Shown: positions 6,775 to 14,040 of the stretch, piece by piece
Layout of the letters: each line of letters starts with the position of its first letter
Position numbering within the stretch: position 1 is the stretch's first letter
From: an uncultured Oscillospiraceae bacterium
GTDB taxonomy: Bacteria; Bacillota; Clostridia; Oscillospirales; Oscillospiraceae
Reading direction: 5' to 3'
DNA length: 36,639 nt
NCBI GenBank assembly: GCA_947625355.1
Contig: CANQOA010000017.1
Location: 1-36,639 of the forward strand
Made by a program: the position numbers and the translations under genes
The notes under the pieces: model-generated
Databases searched by the model: none
What the model was told of the DNA's origin: nothing
What the model saw: the letters and a program-made list of their open reading frames with translations, nothing else

Positions 6775-8247
6775 TCAGTTCAGCCGTTCGATGCCGTCCC
6801 GCATCCGGCGCAGGGTCTCGTCCCGGCCCAGGATGCGGCAGATCTCCACCGCGCCACCGGGGGTGACGGCCGTGCCGGTGACGGCGATGCGCACCGGCCA
6901 CATGAGCTTGGCGTTCTTGACCTCCAGCTTCTCGGCCAGCGCCGTGAGCGCGTCATGGATGTGCTCGTCGTCCCAGGCCGGCAGCGCCTCCAGCACCGGC
7001 AGCGCCGCCTGGAGCATGGCGAGAGCGCTCTGCTTGTCGCTCTTGGATTTTTTGTGCACATAGAGCTCCGTGTCATAGTCGGGAAGCGCATCGAAAAAGC
7101 CCAGCTTGCCGGGGATATCGGTGAGCACCTCCGTGCGCTGCTGCAGCAGCGCCGCGATGGCCGCCGGGTCGATGGCGGGATCCTTCACCGCCTGGCGGAT
7201 ATAGGGTTCCGCCGCCTTGGCGAAGTCCTCCGGGGCCATGGCGCGGATGTACTCGGCGTTGAAATAGGTGAGCTTTTCGATGTCGAAGATGGCCTGGCTC
7301 TTGGAGATGCCGGCCAGATCGAAGGCCTCCGCCAGCTCCCGGATGGAGTAGATCTCCCGCTCCCCGCCGGGGGCCCAGCCCAGCAGCGCCACGTAGTTGA
7401 CGATGGCCGCCCGCAGATATCCCTTCTCCACCAGGTCCTCATAGGAGGGGTCGCCGTGGCGCTTGGACATCTTGTTGTGGGCGTCGCGCATCACCGGCGA
7501 GCAGTGCACATATTTGGGGATGGGCCAGCCGAAGCCCTCGTAGAGCAGGTTATACTTGGGCGCGCTGGCCAGATACTCCGAGCCGCGGACCACGTGGGTG
7601 ATGCCCATCAGGTGGTCGTCGATCACGTTGGCGAAGTTATAGGTGGGCAGGCCGTCCCGCTTGATGAGCACCTGGTCGTCCAGGTCCTTGTTGGGGGCGG
7701 TCACGTCGCCGAACACCTCGTCGTGGAAGGTGGTGGTCCCCTCCTTGGGGATCTTCTGGCGGATGACATAGGGCATGCCGGCGTCCAGACGGCGGCGCAC
7801 CTCGTCGGCGGGCAGGTCCCGGCAGGGGTCGTCGGCCTTTGAAAAGCTGCCGGACTCCTCCTCGCTCTCCGTCTTGTCGCAGAAGCAGTAATAGGCGTGT
7901 CCCCGCTCCACCAGCCGCTGGGCAAAGGGCAGATAGAGCCCCCGGCGCTCGGTCTGCACATAGGGTCCCACGGGGCCGCCCTTGTCCGGGCCCTCGTCCC
8001 AGTCCAGGCCGCAGTCCACAAGGGTCCGGTAGATCACGTCCACCGCGCCCTCCACCAGCCGGTTCTGGTCGGTGTCCTCGATGCGCAGGATGAATTTCCC
8101 GCCGTAGTGGCGGGCGATGCACCAGGTATAAAGCGCCGTGCGCAGGTTGCCCACATGCATGTATCCCGTGGGGCTGGGGGCAAAGCGGGTGCGCACCTCC
8201 CCCTGGGGGATGCGCGCTTCCAGCTCGTCGAAAAACTTCTCGTCCAT
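6775..8247 (-). CDS. gltX: glutamate--tRNA ligase
   Basis: Class I aminoacyl-tRNA synthetase charging tRNA-Glu; 490 aa, normal length. The HIGH-type motif is in FAPSPTGYMHVGN near residue 20 and the KMSKS motif is KMSKR at residues 259-263, followed by HGD. DQVLIKRDGLPTYNFANV and VVRGSEYLASAPKY are characteristic of GluRS/GlnRS catalytic cores. In Clostridia without GlnRS such an enzyme may also mischarge tRNA-Gln for the amidotransferase route, which cannot be decided here. Start at 8247 has GAGGAA upstream. Its promoter overlaps that of trpS at the -35 box. No T-box leader is present; the leader is only about 25-30 nt. Confidence 0.95.
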   Translation of the reverse strand: MDEKFFDELEARIPQGEVRTRFAPSPTGYMHVGNLRTALYTWCIARHYGGKFILRIEDTDQNRLVEGAVDVIYRTLVDCGLDWDEGPDKGGPVGPYVQTERRGLYLPFAQRLVERGHAYYCFCDKTESEEESGSFSKADDPCRDLPADEVRRRLDAGMPYVIRQKIPKEGTTTFHDEVFGDVTAPNKDLDDQVLIKRDGLPTYNFANVIDDHLMGITHVVRGSEYLASAPKYNLLYEGFGWPIPKYVHCSPVMRDAHNKMSKRHGDPSYEDLVEKGYLRAAIVNYVALLGWAPGGEREIYSIRELAEAFDLAGISKSQAIFDIEKLTYFNAEYIRAMAPEDFAKAAEPYIRQAVKDPAIDPAAIAALLQQRTEVLTDIPGKLGFFDALPDYDTELYVHKKSKSDKQSALAMLQAALPVLEALPAWDDEHIHDALTALAEKLEVKNAKLMWPVRIAVTGTAVTPGGAVEICRILGRDETLRRMRDGIERLN

Positions 8248-8279
8248 ATGAGTTTCCTCACTTGTTCAAAACTCATATT

Positions 8280-8308
8280 AGCATATTTTATTCTGACCCG
8301 CTTGTCAA
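8280..8308 (-). promoter_or_regulatory. gltX promoter
   Basis: Minus-strand TTGACA (8303-8308), 17-bp spacer, TATGCT (8280-8285). Its -35 box is the complement of the trpS -35 box shifted by one base. Confidence 0.8.
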
Positions 8309-8331
8309 GGGATAACCGGATGTGTTATTAT
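8302..8331 (+). promoter_or_regulatory. trpS promoter
   Basis: TTGTCA (8302-8307), 18-bp spacer, TATTAT (8326-8331) with extended -10 TGT. The predicted leader is about 53 nt, too short for a T-box. Confidence 0.75.
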
Positions 8332-8390
8332 TATTTGCTGTAAAAAACATACCACATCGGACGGCGACCGCCGCGGAAAGTGTGAGATAC

Positions 8391-9404
8391 ATGGACGAGA
8401 AGAAAAAAGTGATGCTCTCGGGCATCAAGCCCTCCGGCGACCTGACCCTCGGCTCCTACCTGGGGGCCATCAAGAACTGGGGAGCCCGGGCCGAGACTTA
8501 CGACTGCTACTACTTCATGGCGGACCTGCACGCGCTGACCACCCGGCAGAACCCGGCGGACCTGCGCCGGCGGACGCTGGAGCAGCTGGCCCAGTATGTG
8601 GCCTGCGGGCTGGACCCGGAGAAGAACACTCTGTTCATCCAGTCCCATGTGCCCGAGCACGCCCAGCTGGGCTGGGTGCTGCAGTGCTACACCATGTTCG
8701 GCGAGCTCTCCCGCATGACCCAGTTCAAGGACAAATCCGCCAAGAACGCGGACAACATCAACGGAGGGCTTTTCGCCTACCCCTCCCTGATGGCGGCGGA
8801 CATCCTGCTCTACCAGCCGGACTACGTGCCCGTGGGGGACGACCAGCGCCAGCATGTGGAGCTGACAAGGGACATCGCCCACCGCTTCAATGGCGTGTAC
8901 GGCGACGTGTTCAAGATCCCCGAGCCCTACATCCCCAAGGTGGGCGCGCGGGTGATGGACCTTCTGGACCCCACCAGCAAGATGAGCAAGTCCGACGACA
9001 TCGGCAACGGGCGCGTGTGCCTCATGGACCCGCCGGAGGACATCGCCCGCAAGTTCAAGCGCGCCGTCACCGACAGCGAGACCGGCGAGCGGTGCGTGCG
9101 CTATGACCGGGAGATGAAGCCCGGCGTGGCCAACCTGATGCAGATCTACGCCAGCTGCACCGGCCGCAGCTTCGACGCCATCGAGGCGGAGTTCGCCGGC
9201 CACGGCTACGGCGACTTCAAGACCGCCGTGGGCGAGGCGGTGATCGAGACCCTCCGTCCCATCCGGGAAGAGGCCCAGCGGCTGATGAAGGACAAGGGCT
9301 ATCTGGAAAACCTCTGCCGCACCGGCGCGGAGAGGGCCTCCTACATCGCCATGAAGACCCTCCGCAAGGTCTATAAAAAAGTCGGCCTGGTACCGAGATC
9401 TTAA
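8391..9404 (+). CDS. trpS: tryptophan--tRNA ligase
   Basis: Class I synthetase charging tRNA-Trp; 337 aa. The N-terminus MLSGIKPSGDLTLGSYLGA is the TrpRS form of the HIGH region. Further motifs are YQPDYVPVGDDQRQHVELTR and KMSKS at residues 197-201. The frame is open from 8322, but the ATG at 8391 gives the family start (MDEKKKVMLSG) and lies a suitable distance after GGAAAG. Most homologous regions upstream of 8391 would be leader. It is transcribed divergently from gltX with a shared -35 region. No clear terminator with a T-run follows on this strand. Confidence 0.95.
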   Translation: MDEKKKVMLSGIKPSGDLTLGSYLGAIKNWGARAETYDCYYFMADLHALTTRQNPADLRRRTLEQLAQYVACGLDPEKNTLFIQSHVPEHAQLGWVLQCYTMFGELSRMTQFKDKSAKNADNINGGLFAYPSLMAADILLYQPDYVPVGDDQRQHVELTRDIAHRFNGVYGDVFKIPEPYIPKVGARVMDLLDPTSKMSKSDDIGNGRVCLMDPPEDIARKFKRAVTDSETGERCVRYDREMKPGVANLMQIYASCTGRSFDAIEAEFAGHGYGDFKTAVGEAVIETLRPIREEAQRLMKDKGYLENLCRTGAERASYIAMKTLRKVYKKVGLVPRS

Positions 9405-9421
9405 GAGACCCACACGGCGTG

Positions 9422-9454
9422 AAAAAAAGGCGTCATGTCAAAAGCATGGCGCCT
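9422..9454 (-). terminator. terminator of the small-gene trio
   Basis: AGGCGTCATG (9428-9437) pairs with CATGGCGCCT (9445-9454), with one T-G pair and a 7-nt loop. On the minus strand it runs into seven T (9422-9428). The stem includes the stop codon of the gene ending at 9433. Confidence 0.85.
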
Positions 9455-9675
9455 AACATGATGAGCAGATCCTTGTCGCCGCTCTCCCGGTACATGAGAT
9501 ACAGGATCAGCGCCATGATGAGGTCGTCCGTCTCCATGTGGATGGACTCGATCTTCCGCATCAGCGCTCCCACCGCCCCGGACAGGCCCTCCTGTTCCTG
9601 GGGCGGTTTTCGCTGCCGGAGCGGGGCCGGAGACGGCGGCGGGGACTCCCGGCGAAAAGCGCCGCTATAGGCCAT
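9433..9675 (-). CDS. small conserved-looking protein of unknown function (third of trio)
   Basis: An 80-aa protein with a Pro-rich N-terminus, a helical middle (VGALMRKIESIHM) and a strongly hydrophobic C-terminus (DDLIMALILYLMYRESGDKD then LLIMLGAMLLT). From memory, short proteins ending in such DDLLLLALIL-type segments are common in Clostridia and have no assigned role. The start ATG overlaps the 3' end of the preceding gene by 11 nt (ATGGCCTATAG), indicating translational coupling, and a terminator follows at once. It is the last gene of a three-gene unit. Confidence 0.7.
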   Translation of the reverse strand: MAYSGAFRRESPPPSPAPLRQRKPPQEQEGLSGAVGALMRKIESIHMETDDLIMALILYLMYRESGDKDLLIMLGAMLLT

Positions 9676-10033
9676 GGCCGCTCCCTCCCAGCTGCTCCAT
9701 CACCGTTCCGGCGATCCTGGCCATCCGGGCGATCTGCATGGCCCGGTCCAGCTTCTCCTGCTTTTCCGGCTTCATGTAGGGCCGCATGGCCAGCAGCAGC
9801 GCCGTGGAGCGGTTTTTCTCCCCGCCGCCGAAGTTCCGGCTCAGCGCGGAGAGCACCTTCTGGTCCAGGGCCGGTGATACCGGCGGCGCCGGAACGGCGT
9901 CCGGCCGTCCTTCCCCGCTCCGGGCGGCCGCATCCTTTCCCCCCAGCAGCTCTCCGGCCATTTTGGCCAGCTTCTCCATCTGCCCCGGGTCCGACAGCAC
10001 CGCCTCCAGCCGCGCGGCCAGATCACCGTCCAT
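9665..10033 (-). CDS. small protein of unknown function (second of trio)
   Basis: A 122-aa protein without a signal peptide or membrane helix. It has a helical N-terminus (DLAARLEAVLSDPGQMEKLA), a disordered Pro/Ala-rich middle (about residues 40-60) and a basic helical C-terminus (LLLAMRPYMKPEKQEKLDRA, then MQIARMARIAGTVMEQLGG). I recall similar short proteins in Oscillospiraceae but no function. The start overlaps the preceding gene by 11 nt (ATGGACGGTGA) and its end overlaps the next gene by 11 nt, so all three are probably translated together. Confidence 0.7.
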   Translation of the reverse strand: MDGDLAARLEAVLSDPGQMEKLAKMAGELLGGKDAAARSGEGRPDAVPAPPVSPALDQKVLSALSRNFGGGEKNRSTALLLAMRPYMKPEKQEKLDRAMQIARMARIAGTVMEQLGGSGHGL

Positions 10034-10268
10034 CCCGTTTCACCGCCTTCTCCACCTGCGCGGCAAAAGCGCGCCCCTCCGGCGTGGCCAGGATGTCCCG
10101 CAGCAGTCCGCCCAGGGCCTTCATGTCCCCCGCTCTGGCCGCGGTCTCCAGCTTTTCCCGGTCCACCCGGGCCAGCAGCCGCTCTCCCTGGGCCGAGGAT
10201 GCCAGCTTCTCCAGCGCCTGGTCCCGGTCGTTCCGGCGCACCTGGCGGGCATACTCCTCCAAGTCCAT
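10023..10268 (-). CDS. small helical protein of unknown function (first of trio)
   Basis: An 81-aa, charged, wholly helical protein (QALEKLASSAQGERLLARVD, then LGGLLRDILATPEGRAFAAQ). No recognised domain and no membrane segment. Start at 10268 follows AAGGGGGTG by a few bases. This ribosome binding site lies in one arm of a 12-bp inverted repeat (10274-10320), so initiation may be controlled. As the first gene of a translationally coupled trio, it would set expression of all three. Confidence 0.7.
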   Translation of the reverse strand: MDLEEYARQVRRNDRDQALEKLASSAQGERLLARVDREKLETAARAGDMKALGGLLRDILATPEGRAFAAQVEKAVKRDGR

Positions 10269-10273
10269 AACGA

Positions 10274-10320
10274 CACCCCCTTCGCGTGACCCATACTATG
10301 CGGGCCCTGCGGAGGGGGTG
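10274..10320 (-). promoter_or_regulatory. inverted repeat covering the ribosome binding site of the trio
   Basis: Arms 10274-10285 and 10309-10320 pair over 12 bp with one G-T pair and a 23-nt loop. On the minus strand the second arm ends GCGAAGGGGGTG and contains the Shine-Dalgarno of the gene starting at 10268. The loop holds a CATAGTAT box that could be a -10 element, so the repeat may be an operator rather than an RNA stem. Confidence 0.5.
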
Positions 10321-10342
10321 AATGGTTTTTTGCGGCCGCGGC

Positions 10343-13300
10343 TTACTTGTTCAGGTAATTGTCCAGGCGCATGAAGATGGCGGCCACCTCCGCGCGCGTG
10401 GCGCTGCTGTTGGGGTTGAAGCAGCCCTTCTCGTCGCCGGTGATGATGCCCATGTTGGCCAGGGCGCCCACCGCCGTCTTGGCATAGTCGCTGATGGAGC
10501 CGCTGTCAGAGAAGCTCTTGCTGCCGGACAGGCGCATGCCCAGGTTCTTGGTCAGGTAATTGTACAGGATCACGCAGATATCCTGCCGGGAGATGTTGCT
10601 GGAAGACCCAAAGGACGTGGCGCCGATGCCGTTGATGATCCCGTTGAGATAGGCCCACTGGGCGTAGCCGTTGCAGTAGCTGACGGAGGAACCGCTCAGA
10701 TCGGTGAAGGGGCAGACGGTGACCAAAACCTTGCCGCTGCTGGGCATGGTGCTGCGCACATAGCCGCTCTTGCCGCCGTAGCTGATTTGGTACCAGACGC
10801 CGCCGTCCTGGCTCTGACTGGCCGGCACAGTGCCGGTGATCTGCACGTACTGGCCGGCGGCCGCCAGCACCGTCACGCGGTTGGCGGTGGTGCTGGTGGT
10901 GGTGCTGCTGCGCATGTAGATATCCGTGCCCTGGGTCTGGCCCATGGTGCCCTTCCAGTTGGCGATGGTGCTGCCCGGATCGGCGTAGCGGCCCAGGACG
11001 GTGATGAACATGGCCCGGTTCATGGGGTCCTCGGGTCCAAACTGATTGCTGGACAGGCCGCTGAACAGGCCCTTGTTGCTGCAGAACGCCACGGCGTCCA
11101 CATACCAGCTGTTGGGCTGCACGTCGTCAAAGGGCAGCTTCACCTCGGCCCGGATGGTGTGGTCCGCCTTCACGTTGGAGAAGGTGTATTCCTTGATGGC
11201 GCCCTGCTTCACGCCGTCCACGCTCACGTTGCCCAGGGTATAGCCATTGGCGGAGCCGATGCGGAAGGTGACGCTGCCGCCCTCCAGGACGCTGGCGCTG
11301 CCCGCCGGCGAGATGAAGCCATAGGGGTCGTCCACCGTGATGGTATAGAGCTTGCCGCTCTTGACGGCAAAGCTGGCCACGATGCTGGGCACGCTGCCGC
11401 TCTGGGCCACGAACGCCTTGATGGTCATGCCGTCCTTCACCGTGATAGCGGTAGAGCCGGTGACCTTGCTGCTGTTCAGCGTCGGGTTGGAGCCGTCGGT
11501 GGTGTAGTAGATCGTGCCGCCGTCCAGGCTCTCCAGAGTCAGCTTTTTGCTCGGGTCGGCATAATAGACGTTGTTGCTCAGAAATACGCCGCTGCCGTCT
11601 CCCGAGCCGGCCACCTTCAGCGTAGGCGCCACGGCCATCTCGATCTGCTCGTTGAGGGGGAAGCTGTTCTCATAGCCCGGCACCACCGCCATGGCGCGGA
11701 TATTGGTGCCCTTGGAGACGGTGAACGGGCCGGTATATTTGGTACTGGAGGTGGTCGGCGCGGAGCCGTTGGTCGTATAGTAGATGACCGTGTCCTTGGT
11801 CTCGTGGGACAGGGTCACCTTCGCGGAGGCCGGGCCCGAGGCGGCCACCGTCATGGTGGGCGCGGGGGCGTAGCTCAGCTTGGCGTCGTCGGCGGGCCGC
11901 TGCACGTTGGGCCGGCTGGCGCACTTGCGCCGATAGATCTTGTAGCCCCTGTTCAGATAATAGCTGGAAAGGTAGCTCAGCTGGCCGGTATAGTCATAGC
12001 TGCGGCCGGAGATGATCTCGCCGTACACCGTCACGCGCATCTTGGAGGGCGTCTGCTCGGTGATCTCCACGGAGACCAGCTCGCCGCTGCTGTTGTAGCC
12101 CAGGTCGGTGACCAGCACCACATGCTCCGCCGTATAGTTCAGGCAGTCGCCCACCTGCAGCTTATAGAGGTTGTTCTTGTCGGGAGCGCCGATGAGCTCG
12201 GAAAAGTTCACCAGCGTGGAGCAGGTGCACCGGTACGGCAGGTCCCAGGCATAGGATACGAACCCGGAGCAGTCGCTGCCGTAATAGGGGGCGAGACGGC
12301 CGAAGGTCGAGTTGCTGGTATAGAACAGGCTCTGGGTGTCGGCCGTGGCGTCCAGGAAGCGTCCCAGGGTGATGTCCCAGCCCACATAGCCGCCTTGGGT
12401 CGCCTGGGAATACGGGACGCCCTTATAGGTCTTGCCGGCGGTGAATTCGCCCAGCGTCCAGGTCCCGTCGGTGGCCGTCACCTTGGAGCCCCAGGAGGCG
12501 TTCTGGCTGACATAGTTGCGGTCGTTGCCGCCCCAGGAATAGATGGTCTTGAGGCACTTCCATTTGACCTCGGCCATCTGCTGTGCCCGCAGGACGATGT
12601 TCTGCTGGTTGGCGGTGAGGCTCTTGGTCAGGACGGTGGAAGCGCTGACGGTGGCGATGCCGTTGTTGTTATATTCCCGCAGCACCTGCTGCTTGGCCAA
12701 ATATTCCGCCGACTCCAGATAGGCGGCCTCCGCGGACGTATCCGCGCTGGCGGCGACTGCGCCCTCCTGATGCAGCCAATAGCTCTGGAGGGAGACGCTG
12801 CCGCTGAACAGGGCGGCCAGGTCCGTCTGATAGGTCTCGCCGCCGGTGACCACCACCAGCCAGTCCCCGTCGGGATAGGCGCTGTCCACGTTGGACAGCA
12901 GATGGGTCTGCCCGGCCCAGAGATCGTAATAGAACAGCTGGCCTGTCAAAAACAGGTTGCCGTAGGGCGTGGGGATCAGGCCCTTCACGTCCGCCGGAGA
13001 CGCCAGGGTCTCCAGGAGGCCGGTGCCCATATCATAGGAGTACACCGCGCCGGACACGACCATGCGCAGCTCGTCGCCCATCACGTACATCTGCTTGATG
13101 CTGCCGCCGGCGGTATAGACGGTCTCCACCCCGCCGCCGTAGGTATCCATGCGGCAGACGATATCGTTTTCGGTGTAGTACAGCCACTGGCCGCACAGGT
13201 TCAGGTTCTTGCCGTTCGCGCCGGACAGCTGGGTGCGCGCGCCCCCCTGCTCCAGCCACAGGCCGTTTTCAAAGAAGTAGAACCGGCTGCCGTCATACAG

Positions 13301-13825
13301 CGTCCGGCCGCCGTTCAGGATAGCCGCCACGTCGTTGCCGGGCTCCGTCCAGGGCCAGTCCTTATGGACCGGCTCTTCGGCGGTCTCGGGCAGATCCTCC
13401 GGCTCCTCCGTGGCCTCCGGCTCTTCCGTGGTCCCCGGCTCCTCCACTTCGGGCGGGACCATCGGCTCGTCGGTGGGCTCCGGCGTGTTCTCCGGGGCCT
13501 CCGGCGCCGGGCTCTGCTCCGCGGGCGGCGCGATGGGCTCTTCGGTGGGCGGAACGGTCGGCTCCTCCGTGGGCTCGCTCGGCTCCTCCGTAGGCGCGGC
13601 CGGCTCCTCGGCGGGCGGCGCGGCGGGCTCGTCCGCCTGGGGAGGCGCCTCCGTCTCCGGAGCGGACTCCGCCGGGGGCGCCTCCTCCGGCAGCGGAATC
13701 GTGCCGTCCCATTCCTGAATGCTGGGGAGGTCCTCCCCGGGGCTGGCGAACACCGCCTCTTCTCCCAGAGATGCGAATATGATCAAGGCAAGCAAAAATG
13801 CTAGCGTTCTTTTCAAAACGGCCAT
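10343..13825 (-). CDS. large secreted SLH-domain protein with NlpC/P60-like domain
   Basis: Predicted cell-envelope protein of 1160 aa. Order: signal peptide (residues 1-26, LAFLLALIIFASLG); long Pro/Glu-rich spacer (about 46-152, repeats like EEPTEEPTVPPTEEP); beta-propeller-like region (about 165-330, GGRTLYDGSRFYFFENG); NlpC/P60-like cysteine peptidase domain (about 417-630) with GSDCSGFVSYAW (Cys519) and VGDCLNYTAEHVV (His568). Next come two chitobiase C-terminal-type Ig domains (about 650-720 and 740-808, IYYTTNGSAPT and IYYTTDGSNPT) and an InlB-type repeat (about 815-895). The end has SLH (899-949), SH3 (about 950-1035), SLH (1038-1095) and SLH (1100-1160). SLH domains bind secondary wall polymer, so it is probably wall-bound; hydrolysis of peptidoglycan is inferred. 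The start at 13825 follows AGGGAGG; the longer frame to 13909 would precede the signal peptide. Confidence 0.88.
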   Translation of the reverse strand: MAVLKRTLAFLLALIIFASLGEEAVFASPGEDLPSIQEWDGTIPLPEEAPPAESAPETEAPPQADEPAAPPAEEPAAPTEEPSEPTEEPTVPPTEEPIAPPAEQSPAPEAPENTPEPTDEPMVPPEVEEPGTTEEPEATEEPEDLPETAEEPVHKDWPWTEPGNDVAAILNGGRTLYDGSRFYFFENGLWLEQGGARTQLSGANGKNLNLCGQWLYYTENDIVCRMDTYGGGVETVYTAGGSIKQMYVMGDELRMVVSGAVYSYDMGTGLLETLASPADVKGLIPTPYGNLFLTGQLFYYDLWAGQTHLLSNVDSAYPDGDWLVVVTGGETYQTDLAALFSGSVSLQSYWLHQEGAVAASADTSAEAAYLESAEYLAKQQVLREYNNNGIATVSASTVLTKSLTANQQNIVLRAQQMAEVKWKCLKTIYSWGGNDRNYVSQNASWGSKVTATDGTWTLGEFTAGKTYKGVPYSQATQGGYVGWDITLGRFLDATADTQSLFYTSNSTFGRLAPYYGSDCSGFVSYAWDLPYRCTCSTLVNFSELIGAPDKNNLYKLQVGDCLNYTAEHVVLVTDLGYNSSGELVSVEITEQTPSKMRVTVYGEIISGRSYDYTGQLSYLSSYYLNRGYKIYRRKCASRPNVQRPADDAKLSYAPAPTMTVAASGPASAKVTLSHETKDTVIYYTTNGSAPTTSSTKYTGPFTVSKGTNIRAMAVVPGYENSFPLNEQIEMAVAPTLKVAGSGDGSGVFLSNNVYYADPSKKLTLESLDGGTIYYTTDGSNPTLNSSKVTGSTAITVKDGMTIKAFVAQSGSVPSIVASFAVKSGKLYTITVDDPYGFISPAGSASVLEGGSVTFRIGSANGYTLGNVSVDGVKQGAIKEYTFSNVKADHTIRAEVKLPFDDVQPNSWYVDAVAFCSNKGLFSGLSSNQFGPEDPMNRAMFITVLGRYADPGSTIANWKGTMGQTQGTDIYMRSSTTTSTTANRVTVLAAAGQYVQITGTVPASQSQDGGVWYQISYGGKSGYVRSTMPSSGKVLVTVCPFTDLSGSSVSYCNGYAQWAYLNGIINGIGATSFGSSSNISRQDICVILYNYLTKNLGMRLSGSKSFSDSGSISDYAKTAVGALANMGIITGDEKGCFNPNSSATRAEVAAIFMRLDNYLNK

Positions 13826-13880
13826 CTTTTCCTCCCTATCGCGTTCAGCGGACATGGCTTCACAACCTATAGATGGTGCT

Positions 13881-13909
13881 ACTATACCATGATTTGTCAC
13901 CATTTGCAA
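13881..13909 (-). promoter_or_regulatory. promoter of the SLH protein gene
   Basis: Minus-strand TTGCAA (13904-13909), 17-bp spacer, TATAGT (13881-13886) with extended -10 TGG. The leader would be about 50 nt. The 70 bp further upstream is AT-rich with no other feature I can name. Confidence 0.75.
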
Positions 13910-13984
13910 GGGATTCTTGCAATTATTGTTTCCGGAATGTAAATAATACCCGTGATTTTGTAATTATGTTAACAGCGCGGCTAT

Positions 13985-14012
13985 AAAAACGCCGGGGGAT
14001 CGCTCCCCCGGC
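13985..14012 (-). terminator. serC-serA terminator
   Basis: GCCGGGGGA (13991-13999) pairs with TCCCCCGGC (14004-14012), loop TCGC. On the minus strand it is followed by G and five T (13985-13989). Confidence 0.85.
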
Positions 14013-14040
14013 ATTTGATTTCGTGCGTTCGATCTTTTTC

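Noticed and set aside
8248-8390. T-box leader for trpS or gltX
   Set aside because: Predicted leaders are about 53 and 25-30 nt, with no specifier stem, T-box sequence or terminator.
13335-13718. Ser/Gly-rich plus-strand frame that looks like a repeat protein
   Set aside because: It is the antisense reading of the Pro/Glu-rich spacer of the SLH protein, so the repetition is inherited from that spacer.
10322-13804. 1160-codon plus-strand frame opposite the SLH protein gene
   Set aside because: Low-complexity antisense frame (His, Gly, Ala, Arg), while the minus strand encodes a signal peptide and clear SLH, SH3 and NlpC-like domains.
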